NCBI GenBank assembly: GCA_011089965.1
Contig: JAANAU010000002.1
Span: 1-64,000 of the forward strand
Source: Magnetococcales bacterium
GTDB lineage: Bacteria > Pseudomonadota > Magnetococcia > Magnetococcales > Magnetaquicoccaceae
Direction: 5' to 3'
Length of the DNA: 64,000 nucleotides
Positions 8,228-17,096 of this stretch are shown here, one piece after another; within the stretch, counting starts at the first letter, position 1; the number at the start of each line of letters is the position of its first letter. The position numbers were made by a program, and so were the translations under genes. The notes below the pieces were generated by a model. That model had not been told where the DNA came from and made no database searches. It saw nothing but the letters and a program-made list of their open reading frames with translations.

Positions 8228-9523
8228 ATGGCCATGCTGCGGAAACTGGGAGTTGCTTTGGGTTGGATGGGGATGTTGATGATCTCCGGAACGCTTTGGG
8301 CGTCAGACACCCCTCCTGCCGAAAGCGAGCGTCCACCTCTCAAGCATGTCCCATCTGCCAATTGCGGGGAGTGTCACCAAGAGATTTATGCCCAATGGCA
8401 GGGTTCGATGCATGCCAAAAGCACGGCATTGACCGATCCGATTCACGGTGCAGTCTATCGCATGGAAGCTGGAGATCCTTCCGAGGAGGGGGTGACGCAC
8501 AAGGTGACCGGGACATTTCCGGTCTGTTTGCAATGCCACGCACCGATTGCAGCCCGTGACAAGACCACCAAGCTGGATGCCAAGCCGATGTACTCCGAGG
8601 GGGTGAACTGTGTAGCCTGCCACACCATGACGGCCTTCAAGGGGGTGCTCAACGAGGAGGGCAAACCCCAACTGGGGGCTGGGGCTTATGAATACTCCAA
8701 AGACAGCCTGATCGGTCCGGAGGGGGCATTCAACGGCAAGCAACCCGTCGTGGCACCAGGTGGCGGCAAGGAGCCGAAGGTCAACGCCTTTCCGCACCGT
8801 GCCAAATCGGAATTGTTCAAGAGTTCCGACATCTGTCTGGGGTGTCATCAACTGATGGTCAATCCCCAAAAAGTGCCGGTTTGCACCATTGGCGATCAAC
8901 TCCTGGGCAAGGAGGTGGTGGAGACCAAGGTCAAGGGCAAGGTGGTCAAGGAGAGCCGCGAGGTGGTGGCACCCACCTGTCAATCCTGTCACATGCCGGT
9001 ACTCAACGGATTTGCCAGCCATGAGATCCTTGGCGGGCATGATCCGGAAAAGGTGCGCAAATCCATTGCCTTGAATGTCGGAGCCAAGGAGAGTGGCGGC
9101 AAGGTTGAAGCCACGGTGATCCTGAAAAACACCCTGTTGCACACCATGCCCAGCAGTGCGCCGTTTCGCAATCTGGTCTTGAAGGTGACGGCGCTCAACG
9201 ACAAGGGAGAGGTCATCTGGAGCAACTTCAAGGAGAATCCGGACAAGGAGGATCCGCAAGCCTTCATGATTTTAAAGCTCCTCAACAACGACAATCAGCC
9301 GGTCATGCCGCCCCAGGCCACCAAACTGGGTCCAGACAGTCGTCTGAAGCCAGGGGAGCGGCGTGTATTGAACTATGCCATTCCGGCTGCCGGGGTCAAG
9401 ACCGTGCGGGCTGAGCTGTTTTACAATCTGATCACCAGACCCATGGCTGAAAAGATCGGAGACAAATTGCCGGAAGATCTGAAAAAACCGGCTTTGGTGG
9501 GACGTTCAGAGGCAGTATTGTAA
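8228..9523 (+). CDS. Pentahaem cytochrome c (cytochrome c554-like) with C-terminal beta domain
   Basis: The 431-residue exported protein has a signal peptide in residues 1-26. Five haem sites follow: CGECH, CLQCH, CVACH, CLGCH and CQSCH, the first in the context CHQEIYAQWQGSMHAKS typical of the cytochrome c554 group. Residues from about 285 lack haem sites and look like a beta-sandwich (SGGKVEATVILKN... GERRVLNYAIP). A strong GGAGG lies 7 bases before the ATG. It is divergent from the tetrahaem/Fe-S/NrfD operon, and the shared 121-base gap probably holds both promoters. It may be the terminal reductase or oxidase partner of that module. Confidence 0.88.
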   Translation: MAMLRKLGVALGWMGMLMISGTLWASDTPPAESERPPLKHVPSANCGECHQEIYAQWQGSMHAKSTALTDPIHGAVYRMEAGDPSEEGVTHKVTGTFPVCLQCHAPIAARDKTTKLDAKPMYSEGVNCVACHTMTAFKGVLNEEGKPQLGAGAYEYSKDSLIGPEGAFNGKQPVVAPGGGKEPKVNAFPHRAKSELFKSSDICLGCHQLMVNPQKVPVCTIGDQLLGKEVVETKVKGKVVKESREVVAPTCQSCHMPVLNGFASHEILGGHDPEKVRKSIALNVGAKESGGKVEATVILKNTLLHTMPSSAPFRNLVLKVTALNDKGEVIWSNFKENPDKEDPQAFMILKLLNNDNQPVMPPQATKLGPDSRLKPGERRVLNYAIPAAGVKTVRAELFYNLITRPMAEKIGDKLPEDLKKPALVGRSEAVL

Positions 9524-9561
9524 TCCGGAATCCGTGTGAGGGGTCTGATCAACTCCTATCA

Positions 9562-9699
9562 CGGGATGTGTCGTTTTTATTAAAGGGGTCCAGGGGCCAT
9601 TGGCCCCTGGTGGGATCCAAGGGCAACGCCCTTGGTGGGGTTTGGGGCAACACCCCAACAAAACAAATTCCACATTCCAAACTGATTTTGGTTTAAAAG
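9562..9699 (+). repeat. Dispersed hairpin repeat, copy A4
   Basis: This copy has CGGGATGTGTCG at the left, the three GC hairpins, and the CAAATTCCACATTCC plus GGTTTAAAA tail at the right. One hairpin has a single change (GGGGCAACACCCC), which weakens one pair. It occupies nearly half of the 289-base space between the cytochrome gene and rpmE. No gene is seen there. Confidence 0.85.
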
Positions 9700-9751
9700 A
9701 GTCATCCAACTCTCCCCATCCTGATCCTCTGAATCCCAACGTTTCCATCCA

Positions 9752-9787
9752 ACAAAAAAGGCGTGACCCCGAACAGAGTCACGCCTT
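9752..9787 (-). terminator. Rho-independent terminator of the rho-rpmE unit
   Basis: On the minus strand AAGGCGTGAC pairs with GTCACGCCTT around a 10-base loop and is followed by TTTTTTG (complement of 9752-9758). It lies 26 bases after the rpmE stop. Confidence 0.9.
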
Positions 9788-9812
9788 GAATTGCACCGAA
9801 CTGACGTTGATT

Positions 9813-10043
9813 TCAGCGTCGTGCGGCCTTGGTGGCATACTGCTGTTTACCGTATTTCTGCATGAACCGCTCCACACGCCCTGCCGTATCGACGAGCTTG
9901 TGCTTGCCGGTATAGAAGGGGTGGCACTCGGAACAGACGCCCAAGGTCAGGTCCGAGCCGGTGGAACGGGTCTGCATCACGTGACCGCAACCGATACAGG
10001 TATAGGTCACGTCCTTGTACTGCGGATGGATGTCATTTTTCAT
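9813..10043 (-). CDS. rpmE: 50S ribosomal protein L31
   Basis: The 76-residue protein has L31 features: MKNDIHPQY, two Cys pairs (CIGC and CSEC) that form the zinc-binding type, and [20 protein letters not shown]. It is a component of the large subunit at the inter-subunit bridge. The start at 10043 has AAGGA ten bases upstream; a Met three codons earlier is unlikely. It lies 19 bases after rho, the arrangement seen in many proteobacteria, and is followed by an intrinsic terminator. Confidence 0.97.
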   Translation of the reverse strand: MKNDIHPQYKDVTYTCIGCGHVMQTRSTGSDLTLGVCSECHPFYTGKHKLVDTAGRVERFMQKYGKQQYATKAARR

Positions 10044-10062
10044 GGTTGTCATTCCTTGACCG

Positions 10063-11490
10063 TCAATTGTTCATGCTGGAGAAAAATTCCGCATTATTCT
10101 TCGTGGCCTTGATTTTGTCCAGGAGAAAAGCCATGGAGTCTTGCGGACCCATGGGCAACAGGATGCGACGCAGCACCCAGAGTTTGCTCAAATCATCTTT
10201 ATCGATCAGGAGTTCCTCCTTGCGGGTGCCGGATTTGGCGATGTCGATGGCCGGGAAGATGCGCCGTTCCACCAGTTTGCGATCCAGACTCACCTCCATG
10301 TTGCCGGTCCCCTTGAACTCTTCAAAGATGACCTCGTCCATGCGGGAGCCGGTTTCGACCAGGGCCGTGGCAATGATGGTGAGGGAACCGCCCTCTTCGA
10401 TATTGCGTGCTGCACCAAAGAATCGTTTGGGGCGTTGCAAGGCATTGGCATCGATACCGCCGGAGAGCACCTTGCCAGAAGAGGGGGCCACGGTATTATA
10501 CGCCCGGGCCAGACGGGTGATGGAGTCCAGCAGGATCACCACGTCCCGTTTGTGCTCAACCAGCCGTTTGGCCTTTTCGATGACCATTTCCGCCACCTGG
10601 ACATGACGTGTGGCCGGTTCATCGAAGGTGGAAGAGACCACTTCGCCCTTGACCGACCGTTTCATATCCGTGACCTCTTCAGGCCGCTCGTCGATGAGCA
10701 GCACTTGCAGGATCACCTCGGGATGGTTCTCGGCAATGGCGTGGGCAATGCTTTGCATGAGCATGGTCTTGCCGGTACGGGGCTGGGCCACGATCAGGCC
10801 GCGCTGACCTTTACCAATGGGGCAGAGCAGATCAATCACCCGCGTGCCGGCATCCTTGTTGGATGAGGAGTCGGACAGCTCCATGACCAGACGTTTGTCC
10901 GGATAGAGCGGGGTCAGATTGTCGAAATTGATTTTGTTGCGCGCTTTGATGGGATCTTCGTAATTGATCTTTTCGACCCGCAAGAGGGCAAAATAGCGTT
11001 CGCTCTCCTTGGGTGAGCGGATCTGCCCTTCCACCACATCACCGGTACGGAGTCCGAAGCGTCGGATCTGGGAAGGTGAGACGTAGATATCATCCGGACC
11101 CGGGAGATAGTTGGTATCCGGGGCGCGCAGAAAGCCAAAGCCATCCTGCAACACCTCCAGCACCCCTTCGGCATAGATCTGCGCGTTGTTGTGGGTACTT
11201 TCGGCCTTGAGGATGGCATAGATCAGCTCTTGTTTGCGCATGCCCATCAGCCCTTCCACATTGAGGGCCGAGGCCATTTCCGACAGAGTCGTGACCGGCA
11301 AGGCTTTGAGATCTTTCAGGTGTGTGATGGGGGGTCGTTCGGACTTTGCGGCGGTTGGGGGCGCATCAGAGGGATCGCGGCGCGCTGTGGGAGGCGGCAG
11401 GGTGTCGTCTTCTCCCGGAAAAGGGGGATGCGCCAGATCCGTCGGGTCGGCCTGAGATTCAAGTGGGGGATGTATACGTTTTTTTGGCAT
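10063..11490 (-). CDS. rho: Transcription termination factor Rho
   Basis: This is the hexameric RNA-dependent ATPase that ends transcription. The 475-residue product has a Pro/charged N-terminal extension of about 60 residues. The Rho N domain follows ([23 protein letters not shown]), then the RNA-binding cold-shock-like domain ([22 protein letters not shown]), Walker A ([12 protein letters not shown]), Walker B ([16 protein letters not shown]) and the secondary-site region ([16 protein letters not shown]). Start sites at 11490, 11535 and 11568 are possible. I prefer MPKKRIH at 11490, although its RBS is weak. Upstream lies an 11-bp repeat array. Confidence 0.97.
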   Translation of the reverse strand: MPKKRIHPPLESQADPTDLAHPPFPGEDDTLPPPTARRDPSDAPPTAAKSERPPITHLKDLKALPVTTLSEMASALNVEGLMGMRKQELIYAILKAESTHNNAQIYAEGVLEVLQDGFGFLRAPDTNYLPGPDDIYVSPSQIRRFGLRTGDVVEGQIRSPKESERYFALLRVEKINYEDPIKARNKINFDNLTPLYPDKRLVMELSDSSSNKDAGTRVIDLLCPIGKGQRGLIVAQPRTGKTMLMQSIAHAIAENHPEVILQVLLIDERPEEVTDMKRSVKGEVVSSTFDEPATRHVQVAEMVIEKAKRLVEHKRDVVILLDSITRLARAYNTVAPSSGKVLSGGIDANALQRPKRFFGAARNIEEGGSLTIIATALVETGSRMDEVIFEEFKGTGNMEVSLDRKLVERRIFPAIDIAKSGTRKEELLIDKDDLSKLWVLRRILLPMGPQDSMAFLLDKIKATKNNAEFFSSMNN

Positions 11491-11698
11491 GCTAGGAAAG
11501 CTGTCTGGTAGTGAGTCAAAGTCACGCGCGTTCATGCCCGTCGTTTCACAAAAGGAGCGGAAGGGCATGCACGCACGGCCATGGGATTGCTCGGAATTTC
11601 GTTACCCATGCGCACCAGGCCAAGCCGTGCGGTCATGGAGTCGGGATGATGGATCTGATCGGGTTTCGGGAGATGATGCGGTTCGGAGCGATCCACGA

Positions 11699-11775
11699 TC
11701 TGCGCATGATCTGCGCACATTCTGCGCACATTCTGCGCACATTCTGCGCACATTCTGCACACGTTCTGCACACGT
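11699..11775. repeat. Array of seven 11-bp direct repeats upstream of rho
   Basis: There are seven units of TCTGCGCACAT (the first two begin with GATCTGCGCA, the last two carry TGCACA) at exact 11-base spacing, starting at 11699, 11710, 11721, 11732, 11743, 11754 and 11765. An eighth decayed unit begins at 11776. Each unit contains the palindrome TGCGCA. The period equals about one helical turn, so the sites would lie on one face of DNA. The array is in the 353-base gap between coaE and rho, about 200 bases before the rho start. The rest of this gap shows no gene. Confidence 0.9.
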
Positions 11776-11843
11776 TCCGTCACGTGCCGTTTCACTTCGT
11801 TGCAGGTCGATTTGCGTTAATTTATGCCGATACTTTGTGGAAG

Positions 11844-12539
11844 TCAACCAGAAAATCCACAGGAAGTTGAAAAATGGTCAGCATCCGACAAAAAGCGACG
11901 CCAGCGGTCTGGCCAGGCGTGCTGTTGGGCGGTTGGACGGTGCTGGATCTCCTGCCAGATGCGGGCCACCCGGGCGGGCAACTGCTCGGGCGGGCAGCGG
12001 TTATCGATGATCCAGTCGGCCAATTGACATTTTTTCTCTTCCGGGAGCTGTTGGGCAATGATCTGTTGTCTGGTATGCAGGTCGAGACCAGGACGGGAAG
12101 CGAGACGTTGTTCCTGCAAGGTGCCACAGGCGACCACGAGTACGGCATCGCACAGAGATTCGGCATGGGTTTCGTACAGCAGGGGGATCTCCAGGGCAGC
12201 GACCGCACCAGTCGGGGAGGGGAGGCGGGTCACCCAATCCGCCAGGGTTGAGGCCATGCTGGCAAAGACCCGGGGATGGATCAGGGCTTCGAGCTGGCGC
12301 AGCCGTTCGGGATCGGCAAAGACCCGTTGCGCCAACAGCGTGCGATTCAGGGTGCCATCGGCATGCAGCAGATCGGCACCGAACCGTGCCGTGACCTGAT
12401 GCAGGGCAGGGGAGCCGGGTTGAAGTGCAGCTTTGGCCATGTGATCGGCATCCAAGGTCAATGCACCCAGGTCGCCCAGCAGGCGGGTGACTGTGGATTT
12501 GCCACAGCCGATGGAGCCGGTGACACCGAGTACAAACAC
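11844..12539 (-). CDS. coaE: Dephospho-CoA kinase CoaE
   Basis: This is the last step of coenzyme A synthesis: ATP-dependent 3'-phosphorylation of dephospho-CoA. The 231-residue product starts with MFVLGVTGSIGCGKSTVTRLL (P-loop GxxGxGKST), followed by the LDADHMAKAALQPGSPAL substrate region and the IHPRVFA and PLLYET motifs of the family. The start codon is GTG. It follows the prepilin peptidase by 12 bases and is probably co-transcribed with it. Confidence 0.96.
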   Translation of the reverse strand: MFVLGVTGSIGCGKSTVTRLLGDLGALTLDADHMAKAALQPGSPALHQVTARFGADLLHADGTLNRTLLAQRVFADPERLRQLEALIHPRVFASMASTLADWVTRLPSPTGAVAALEIPLLYETHAESLCDAVLVVACGTLQEQRLASRPGLDLHTRQQIIAQQLPEEKKCQLADWIIDNRCPPEQLPARVARIWQEIQHRPTAQQHAWPDRWRRFLSDADHFSTSCGFSG

Positions 12540-12551
12540 GCGCGCTTCCGT

Positions 12552-13349
12552 TCAGAAGAGAACCAACGGGCGGCCCAGATACCAACTGTAGACCATCGGG
12601 CCAAAATGGAGATATCCCCAGGCACCCAACGCCAGGTAGGGACCGAACGGAATGGGCAGGGTACGATCCCGACCCGAAAGTGCAATCCAGAGCAGGCCCA
12701 CCACGCTGCCGATCACGGCAGCGGCAAAGATGGTAAAGGGCAAAGCCTTCCAGCCGAGCCAGGCACCCAGCATGGCTGTCAGTTTGACATCGCCCAAACC
12801 CATCCCCTCCTTGCCGGTGATGCGCTGGAACAGCCAGCCGAACAGCCACAAGCCTCCTCCACCGGCGATCACGCCGATCCAGGCATCCTGCCAGTGGGCC
12901 ATGGGCGGGTTGAAACCGGGGATCCAGGTACAGATCAATCCGAGGGCAATGCCCGGCAAGGTGATGACATCGGGCAGGATATAGTGATACAGATCGATCA
13001 CGGTCAGGGTGATCAGGGCATAGCCAAGGATGGTCAGGGCAATGCCGGTTTGATTGATGCCAAAGTGGTGCAAGGTGGCAACGGTCAACAGGGCGGCAGT
13101 GAACTCGACCAGTGGATAGACCAATGAGATCCGCTCCTGACAGTGGCGGCAACGTCCCCCCAGGATCAACCAACTGAGGATCGGGATCAGGTCATACCAG
13201 GCAATCCGCTGTTGGCATTTGGGGCAGTGGGAGGGGGTGACGACCACATTCTCTTCCGCCGGAATCCGATGAATGCACACATTGAGGAAACTGCCCCATA
13301 CGGCACCGATCAGCATCAGCAAGGCCATAAGATCCCAGGTGGTGGTCAT
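12552..13349 (-). CDS. pilD: Type IV prepilin peptidase / N-methyltransferase (PilD family)
   Basis: This inner-membrane aspartic protease (A24) removes leader peptides of type IV pilins and type II secretion pseudopilins and N-methylates the new end. The 265-residue product has the N-terminal GSFLNVCIHRIP segment and the zinc-type pairs CPKC and CRHC of the methylase part. The two catalytic Asp are in DLYHYILPD and GLGDVKL. The start at MTTTWDL (13349) has AGGAG at good spacing; an in-frame start six codons upstream is less likely. No pilin genes are adjacent. Confidence 0.94.
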   Translation of the reverse strand: MTTTWDLMALLMLIGAVWGSFLNVCIHRIPAEENVVVTPSHCPKCQQRIAWYDLIPILSWLILGGRCRHCQERISLVYPLVEFTAALLTVATLHHFGINQTGIALTILGYALITLTVIDLYHYILPDVITLPGIALGLICTWIPGFNPPMAHWQDAWIGVIAGGGGLWLFGWLFQRITGKEGMGLGDVKLTAMLGAWLGWKALPFTIFAAAVIGSVVGLLWIALSGRDRTLPIPFGPYLALGAWGYLHFGPMVYSWYLGRPLVLF

Positions 13350-13447
13350 GATTGCTCCTTGGTCCATGAGAGGTTTCCGGATACGTTACAGGATGACAGA
13401 GGATCTTGACAATACCGTTCAATCCAGGGGGGCATTCAACAGGCACT

Positions 13448-14377
13448 ATGAAAACCGTATTGCGATTCATGATCAGGCTTGCACTGCTGTTTCTTTTTCT
13501 CAACGTCTGGTGGACGGCAGACGGCAACAGTGCCGAACTGGTGCCAACCACAGCCAACCGTGTCCATTTTTTTGCTCTGGGTGATCAGGGAACCGGGGAT
13601 CAACGCCAGAAACAGGTGGCTCGCGCCATGGAGCAGGTGGCGACAGGGAGCCATGGTGTGGATTTTGTATTATTGCTTGGGGACAATTTCTATCCGGATG
13701 GCGTCAACTCCACCACGGATCCCCAATGGTCCACGGCCTTTGAGGCCATCTATCAGGGGAAGTGGCTTGCACAGACCCCATTTCTGGCCATTCTGGGCAA
13801 TCACGATCACCGTGGATCGGTTGCGGCTCAGATCGCCTATGGTCAAAGGCGCCTGGGCAGCGGTCGCTGGCGCATGCAGGCACGTCAGGAGTGGATGGAT
13901 CTGGGATCGACCAGCGCAGGTCAGCCATTGCTGCGTCTGGTATTGCTGGATGCAGAGTTGCCGATTGCAATGCAGGCGGATTTTCTCCGACAAAGCCTTG
14001 CGCAGGGCACTCCCCTCTGGCGCGTGGTGGCAACGCATGTCCCCCTGGACTCCAGCGGTCGGCATGGCAGCCAGGCGGAACGGCTGGAGAAACTGTTGCC
14101 TGTGATGCAAGAGATGCAGATCGATCTCCATCTGGCCGGACATGATCATCATCAGGAGTTGATCCGACAACCCGGCAAGCCGGTGCAGGTGATCTCAGGA
14201 GCCGGGGGACGCGCCTTGTATCGGGTCGGGCAACGGTTGCCCGGCTCTCGATTCACCTCCGCAGGGCAACACGGTTTTGTCCACCTGGAACTGACATCCA
14301 CGCAGCTTGTGATCACCTTTTATGATGACCAGGCCAGACGTTTGCATCAGGAGCAGGTGCGCAGAAGCGGGCCGTGA
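13448..14377 (+). CDS. Secreted calcineurin-like metallophosphoesterase (purple acid phosphatase type)
   Basis: The 309-residue protein has a signal peptide (MKTVLRFMIRLALLFLFLNVW). All dimetal motifs are present: ALGDQGTGD, LLLGDNFYPDGV, ILGNHDHRG, VVATHVPLD and LAGHDHHQEL. The GDN-Y-GV and GNHDH forms are those of the tartrate-resistant acid phosphatase group, so a periplasmic phosphomonoesterase is likely; the substrate is unknown. The chosen start gives a clean signal peptide; an upstream Met at 13406 adds 14 residues. The gene is monocistronic and followed by a dispersed element. Confidence 0.88.
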   Translation: MKTVLRFMIRLALLFLFLNVWWTADGNSAELVPTTANRVHFFALGDQGTGDQRQKQVARAMEQVATGSHGVDFVLLLGDNFYPDGVNSTTDPQWSTAFEAIYQGKWLAQTPFLAILGNHDHRGSVAAQIAYGQRRLGSGRWRMQARQEWMDLGSTSAGQPLLRLVLLDAELPIAMQADFLRQSLAQGTPLWRVVATHVPLDSSGRHGSQAERLEKLLPVMQEMQIDLHLAGHDHHQELIRQPGKPVQVISGAGGRALYRVGQRLPGSRFTSAGQHGFVHLELTSTQLVITFYDDQARRLHQEQVRRSGP

Positions 14378-14404
14378 AAATTCGGATTGGCTGCATTTCT
14401 CCGC

Positions 14405-14692
14405 ACTGAGCGGCTGTTTGGTGATTCCTGAGCCGAGCAGGAATATCCAATTATTGAAAAAAAAAGAGGGGGTCTGGGGGATTCATCCCCCAGGGTTTTC
14501 ATGTTTTCATGTTTAAACCAAAACCATTTTGGAATGTGTCATTTGTTTTGTTGGGGCGTTGCCCTTGGATCCCACCAGGGGCCATTGGCCCCTGGACCCC
14601 CTTGACATAAACGACGCATCCCGAAATGGGTGCGGTTTAAAAGGATTTAAAGGATTAAAATCCCAGGAGTTTCACCCCTGGACCCCTGACAC
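14405..14692. mobile_element. Composite dispersed element (B3 + A5 + C end)
   Basis: The left end TGAGCGGCTGTTTGGTGATTC (from 14406) matches the family terminus. The hairpin CTGGGGGATTCATCCCCCAG follows, then two copies of an 8-base CATGTTTT unit, then an inverted repeat-A copy (about 14511-14641), then TTTAAAGGATTAAAATCCCAGGAG-type sequence and a CCCCTGGACCCCTGA end. In A5 one hairpin module of 24 bases is missing relative to A3, precisely between two GGGCGTTGCCC copies. The element ends two bases before the nrdJ stop codon and has no recognisable right terminal repeat. Confidence 0.65.
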
Positions 14693-14694
14693 AC

Positions 14695-16812
14695 TCACAA
14701 CTTCCCATAATATCCCTCTTTGAGGGCATCGTAGAGATTGGCTGCGGTGTGAATCTCGCCGTCATATTCCACCTGTTCATCTCCGCGCAACTCCACGGTC
14801 TCGCCGTTTTCCAACGTGAACCGATAGGTGGTGTTGGCCAGATCCTGATTCTTGACCAGCACCCCCTGAAAGGCTTCAGGATTGAACCGGAAGGTGGTAC
14901 ACCCTTTCAAGCCACTGTCATAGGCTTGCAGATAGATCTCCTTGAAACGGTCAAAAGGAAAATCAGTCGGTACATTGATGGTCTTGGAGATCGAAGAATC
15001 GATCCACTTCTGGGCTGCGGCCTGGATCTCCACATGCTGCTCCGGAGCAATGGCGCTGGCGTCCATGAAGTTGGCAGGCAGTCGTGCCCGTTCATCCTCG
15101 GCAAACGGATCGGCCAGAGGATTGATCAGAGCACGATACACCAGAAGCTCATATGACAACACATCCACCTTCTCTTTGGTCTTGCGACCGGCCACAATGA
15201 CGTTGCGCGAGTATTTATGGGAAAAGCTCGGTTCAATGCCGTTCGAGCAGTTGTTGCCCAACGACAGGGCAATGGTGCCAGTCGGTGCTATCGAGGTGTG
15301 ATGGGTGAAACGGCACCCCAGATCCGCAATGCGCTGACGCAATTCGGCGGGAAACCGGGCCAGATAGTGGCTGTAATTGGCCAACAACACCCGACCCGGC
15401 ACCTGATCGCCCAACCGGAAACCATCCTCACGCAGACGGGGACGCCTGGCCAGCAGGATCTCGTCAATGGTGAACAGCTCCTCCAGCAATGGGGCCGATC
15501 CCTTCTCCTGCGCCAGCTCCACCCCGGTCTCCCAGCCGACGATGGCCATTTCACGGGCCACCTGTTCGGTGAAACGCACCGAGGCGGCATCCCCATAGGT
15601 CATGTTCAGCATGATGATGGCCGAACCCAACCCCATGAACCCCATGCCATGCCGCCGCTTGCGGGCGATCTCTGCGGCTTGCGGGGCCAATGGCAGACCA
15701 TGGATCTCCACCACATTGTCCAGCATGCGGGTGAACACCCGCACCACGGACCGGAACCGGGGCCAGTCAAAATCGGCCTCACGGGTAAATGGACGCTGCA
15801 CAAAACAGGTCAGATTGATCGAACCCAACAAACAGGCGCCATGCGGTGGCAACGGCTGCTCTCCGCACGGATTGGTGGCGCGGATCTCTTCGCAGAACCA
15901 GTTGTTGTTCATCTCATTGACCTTGTCGATCAGGATGAAACCCGGTTCCGCATAATCATAGGTCGAACTCATGATCAGATCCCACAACCGCCGGGCCGGC
16001 AGACGCCGATAGACCCGACAGGCCACCTCACCCTGTGCATTGAGCCGATAAGGTGGGGTGGTCACCGGCCAATGGCGATAGACGATCTGCACATTGGGAT
16101 CTTGCAGCTCACTCGGATTGGCCGGGAATACCAGATCCCAGTCCGCATTGCCTTTGACCGCTTCGATGAACGGAGTGGTGATCAGACAGGAGAGATTGAA
16201 CTGCCGCAACCGTCCATCTTCCCGTTTGGCCCGGATGAAATCCAGCACATCCGGATGGGAGATGTCGAAGGTGGCCATCTGCGCGCCACGTCGACCACCT
16301 GCCGATGAGACGGTCTTGCACATGGAGTCAAAAATATCCATGAACGACAACGGTCCCGAGGTGCTGGAGCCGGCTCCGGCCACATATGCCCCGCGCGGAC
16401 GCAAAGTGGAAAACTCATACCCGATGCCGCAACCGGCCTTCAGGGTCAAACCCGCCTCACGCACCATGTCAAGGATCTCGACCATCGAATCCCCAACCGT
16501 TCCGGAGACCGTGCAGTTGATGGTGCTGGTGGCCGGTTTGTGCGCCCCGGCTCCGGCATTCGAGATGATCCGGCCTCCCGGGATCGCCCCCTGACGCAGG
16601 GCATTCAGAAACTCCTGCTCCCAGTACGAGCGGATCTCAGGTTTTTCAACACTGGCCAGTGTGAGCGCCACGCGCCGCCAGGTATCCTCCAGATTCTGAT
16701 CCACCGGCACACCCACGGCACTTTTCAGGCGATATTTGCTGTCCCAGATCGCCATGGCTGCGGGTTGAAGTTTTATTTCATTCGGTTCTTTCGATGATTC
16801 CATATTTTTCAT
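14695..16812 (-). CDS. nrdJ: Class II (adenosylcobalamin-dependent) ribonucleotide reductase, NrdJa-like
   Basis: This enzyme reduces ribonucleotides to deoxyribonucleotides with a B12-derived thiyl radical, independent of oxygen. The 705-residue product has PGGRIISNAGAGAH, NCTVSGTVGDS (active-site Cys), AGCGIGYEFSTLRP, the FNLSCLITTPF loop, NPCGEQPLPPHGACLLGS (radical Cys and Glu) and APTGTIALSLGNNCSNGIEP. The C-terminus (GEIHTAANLYDALKEGYYGKL) has no CxxC redox pair, like the NrdJa half of split enzymes. No NrdJb lies next to it. Starts at 16839 (GTG), 16812 and 16803 are possible. No B12 riboswitch was recognised upstream. Confidence 0.93.
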   Translation of the reverse strand: MKNMESSKEPNEIKLQPAAMAIWDSKYRLKSAVGVPVDQNLEDTWRRVALTLASVEKPEIRSYWEQEFLNALRQGAIPGGRIISNAGAGAHKPATSTINCTVSGTVGDSMVEILDMVREAGLTLKAGCGIGYEFSTLRPRGAYVAGAGSSTSGPLSFMDIFDSMCKTVSSAGGRRGAQMATFDISHPDVLDFIRAKREDGRLRQFNLSCLITTPFIEAVKGNADWDLVFPANPSELQDPNVQIVYRHWPVTTPPYRLNAQGEVACRVYRRLPARRLWDLIMSSTYDYAEPGFILIDKVNEMNNNWFCEEIRATNPCGEQPLPPHGACLLGSINLTCFVQRPFTREADFDWPRFRSVVRVFTRMLDNVVEIHGLPLAPQAAEIARKRRHGMGFMGLGSAIIMLNMTYGDAASVRFTEQVAREMAIVGWETGVELAQEKGSAPLLEELFTIDEILLARRPRLREDGFRLGDQVPGRVLLANYSHYLARFPAELRQRIADLGCRFTHHTSIAPTGTIALSLGNNCSNGIEPSFSHKYSRNVIVAGRKTKEKVDVLSYELLVYRALINPLADPFAEDERARLPANFMDASAIAPEQHVEIQAAAQKWIDSSISKTINVPTDFPFDRFKEIYLQAYDSGLKGCTTFRFNPEAFQGVLVKNQDLANTTYRFTLENGETVELRGDEQVEYDGEIHTAANLYDALKEGYYGKL

Positions 16813-17096
16813 GTCTGCGCCGCCATCTGGTTGCAACACGATAAGAATATTTTACTAATCCCATTGATTAAATTTCAGGACCGCATGACAGTAGCATCGA
16901 TTGCCTGCCGTGGAAAGGATGAACGCATGCCGCGCGGCCTGCCAACCTGATGCCATGCGCAAAAAAACTTGCAAAGCAACCAATTTTTGATTGCATTCAG
17001 ACGGATTGATGTTACCATACATTAATTGAATTACTCAACTGCTGCCCCATTTTGATGCATGCTTATGGCACCCACGTGGAAAGGAGATCAATCACC

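Noticed and set aside
11699-11775. CRISPR array
   Set aside because: Repeats are 11 bases with no spacers and no cas genes nearby.
11532-11795. Cys-rich frame across the 11-bp array
   Set aside because: The period of 11 bases is not a multiple of three, so no repeated peptide is maintained; the frame is accidental.
16840-17096. Cobalamin riboswitch upstream of the B12-dependent nrdJ
   Set aside because: I looked for the conserved B12-box sequence on the minus strand and found no convincing match. A covariance-model search would decide.
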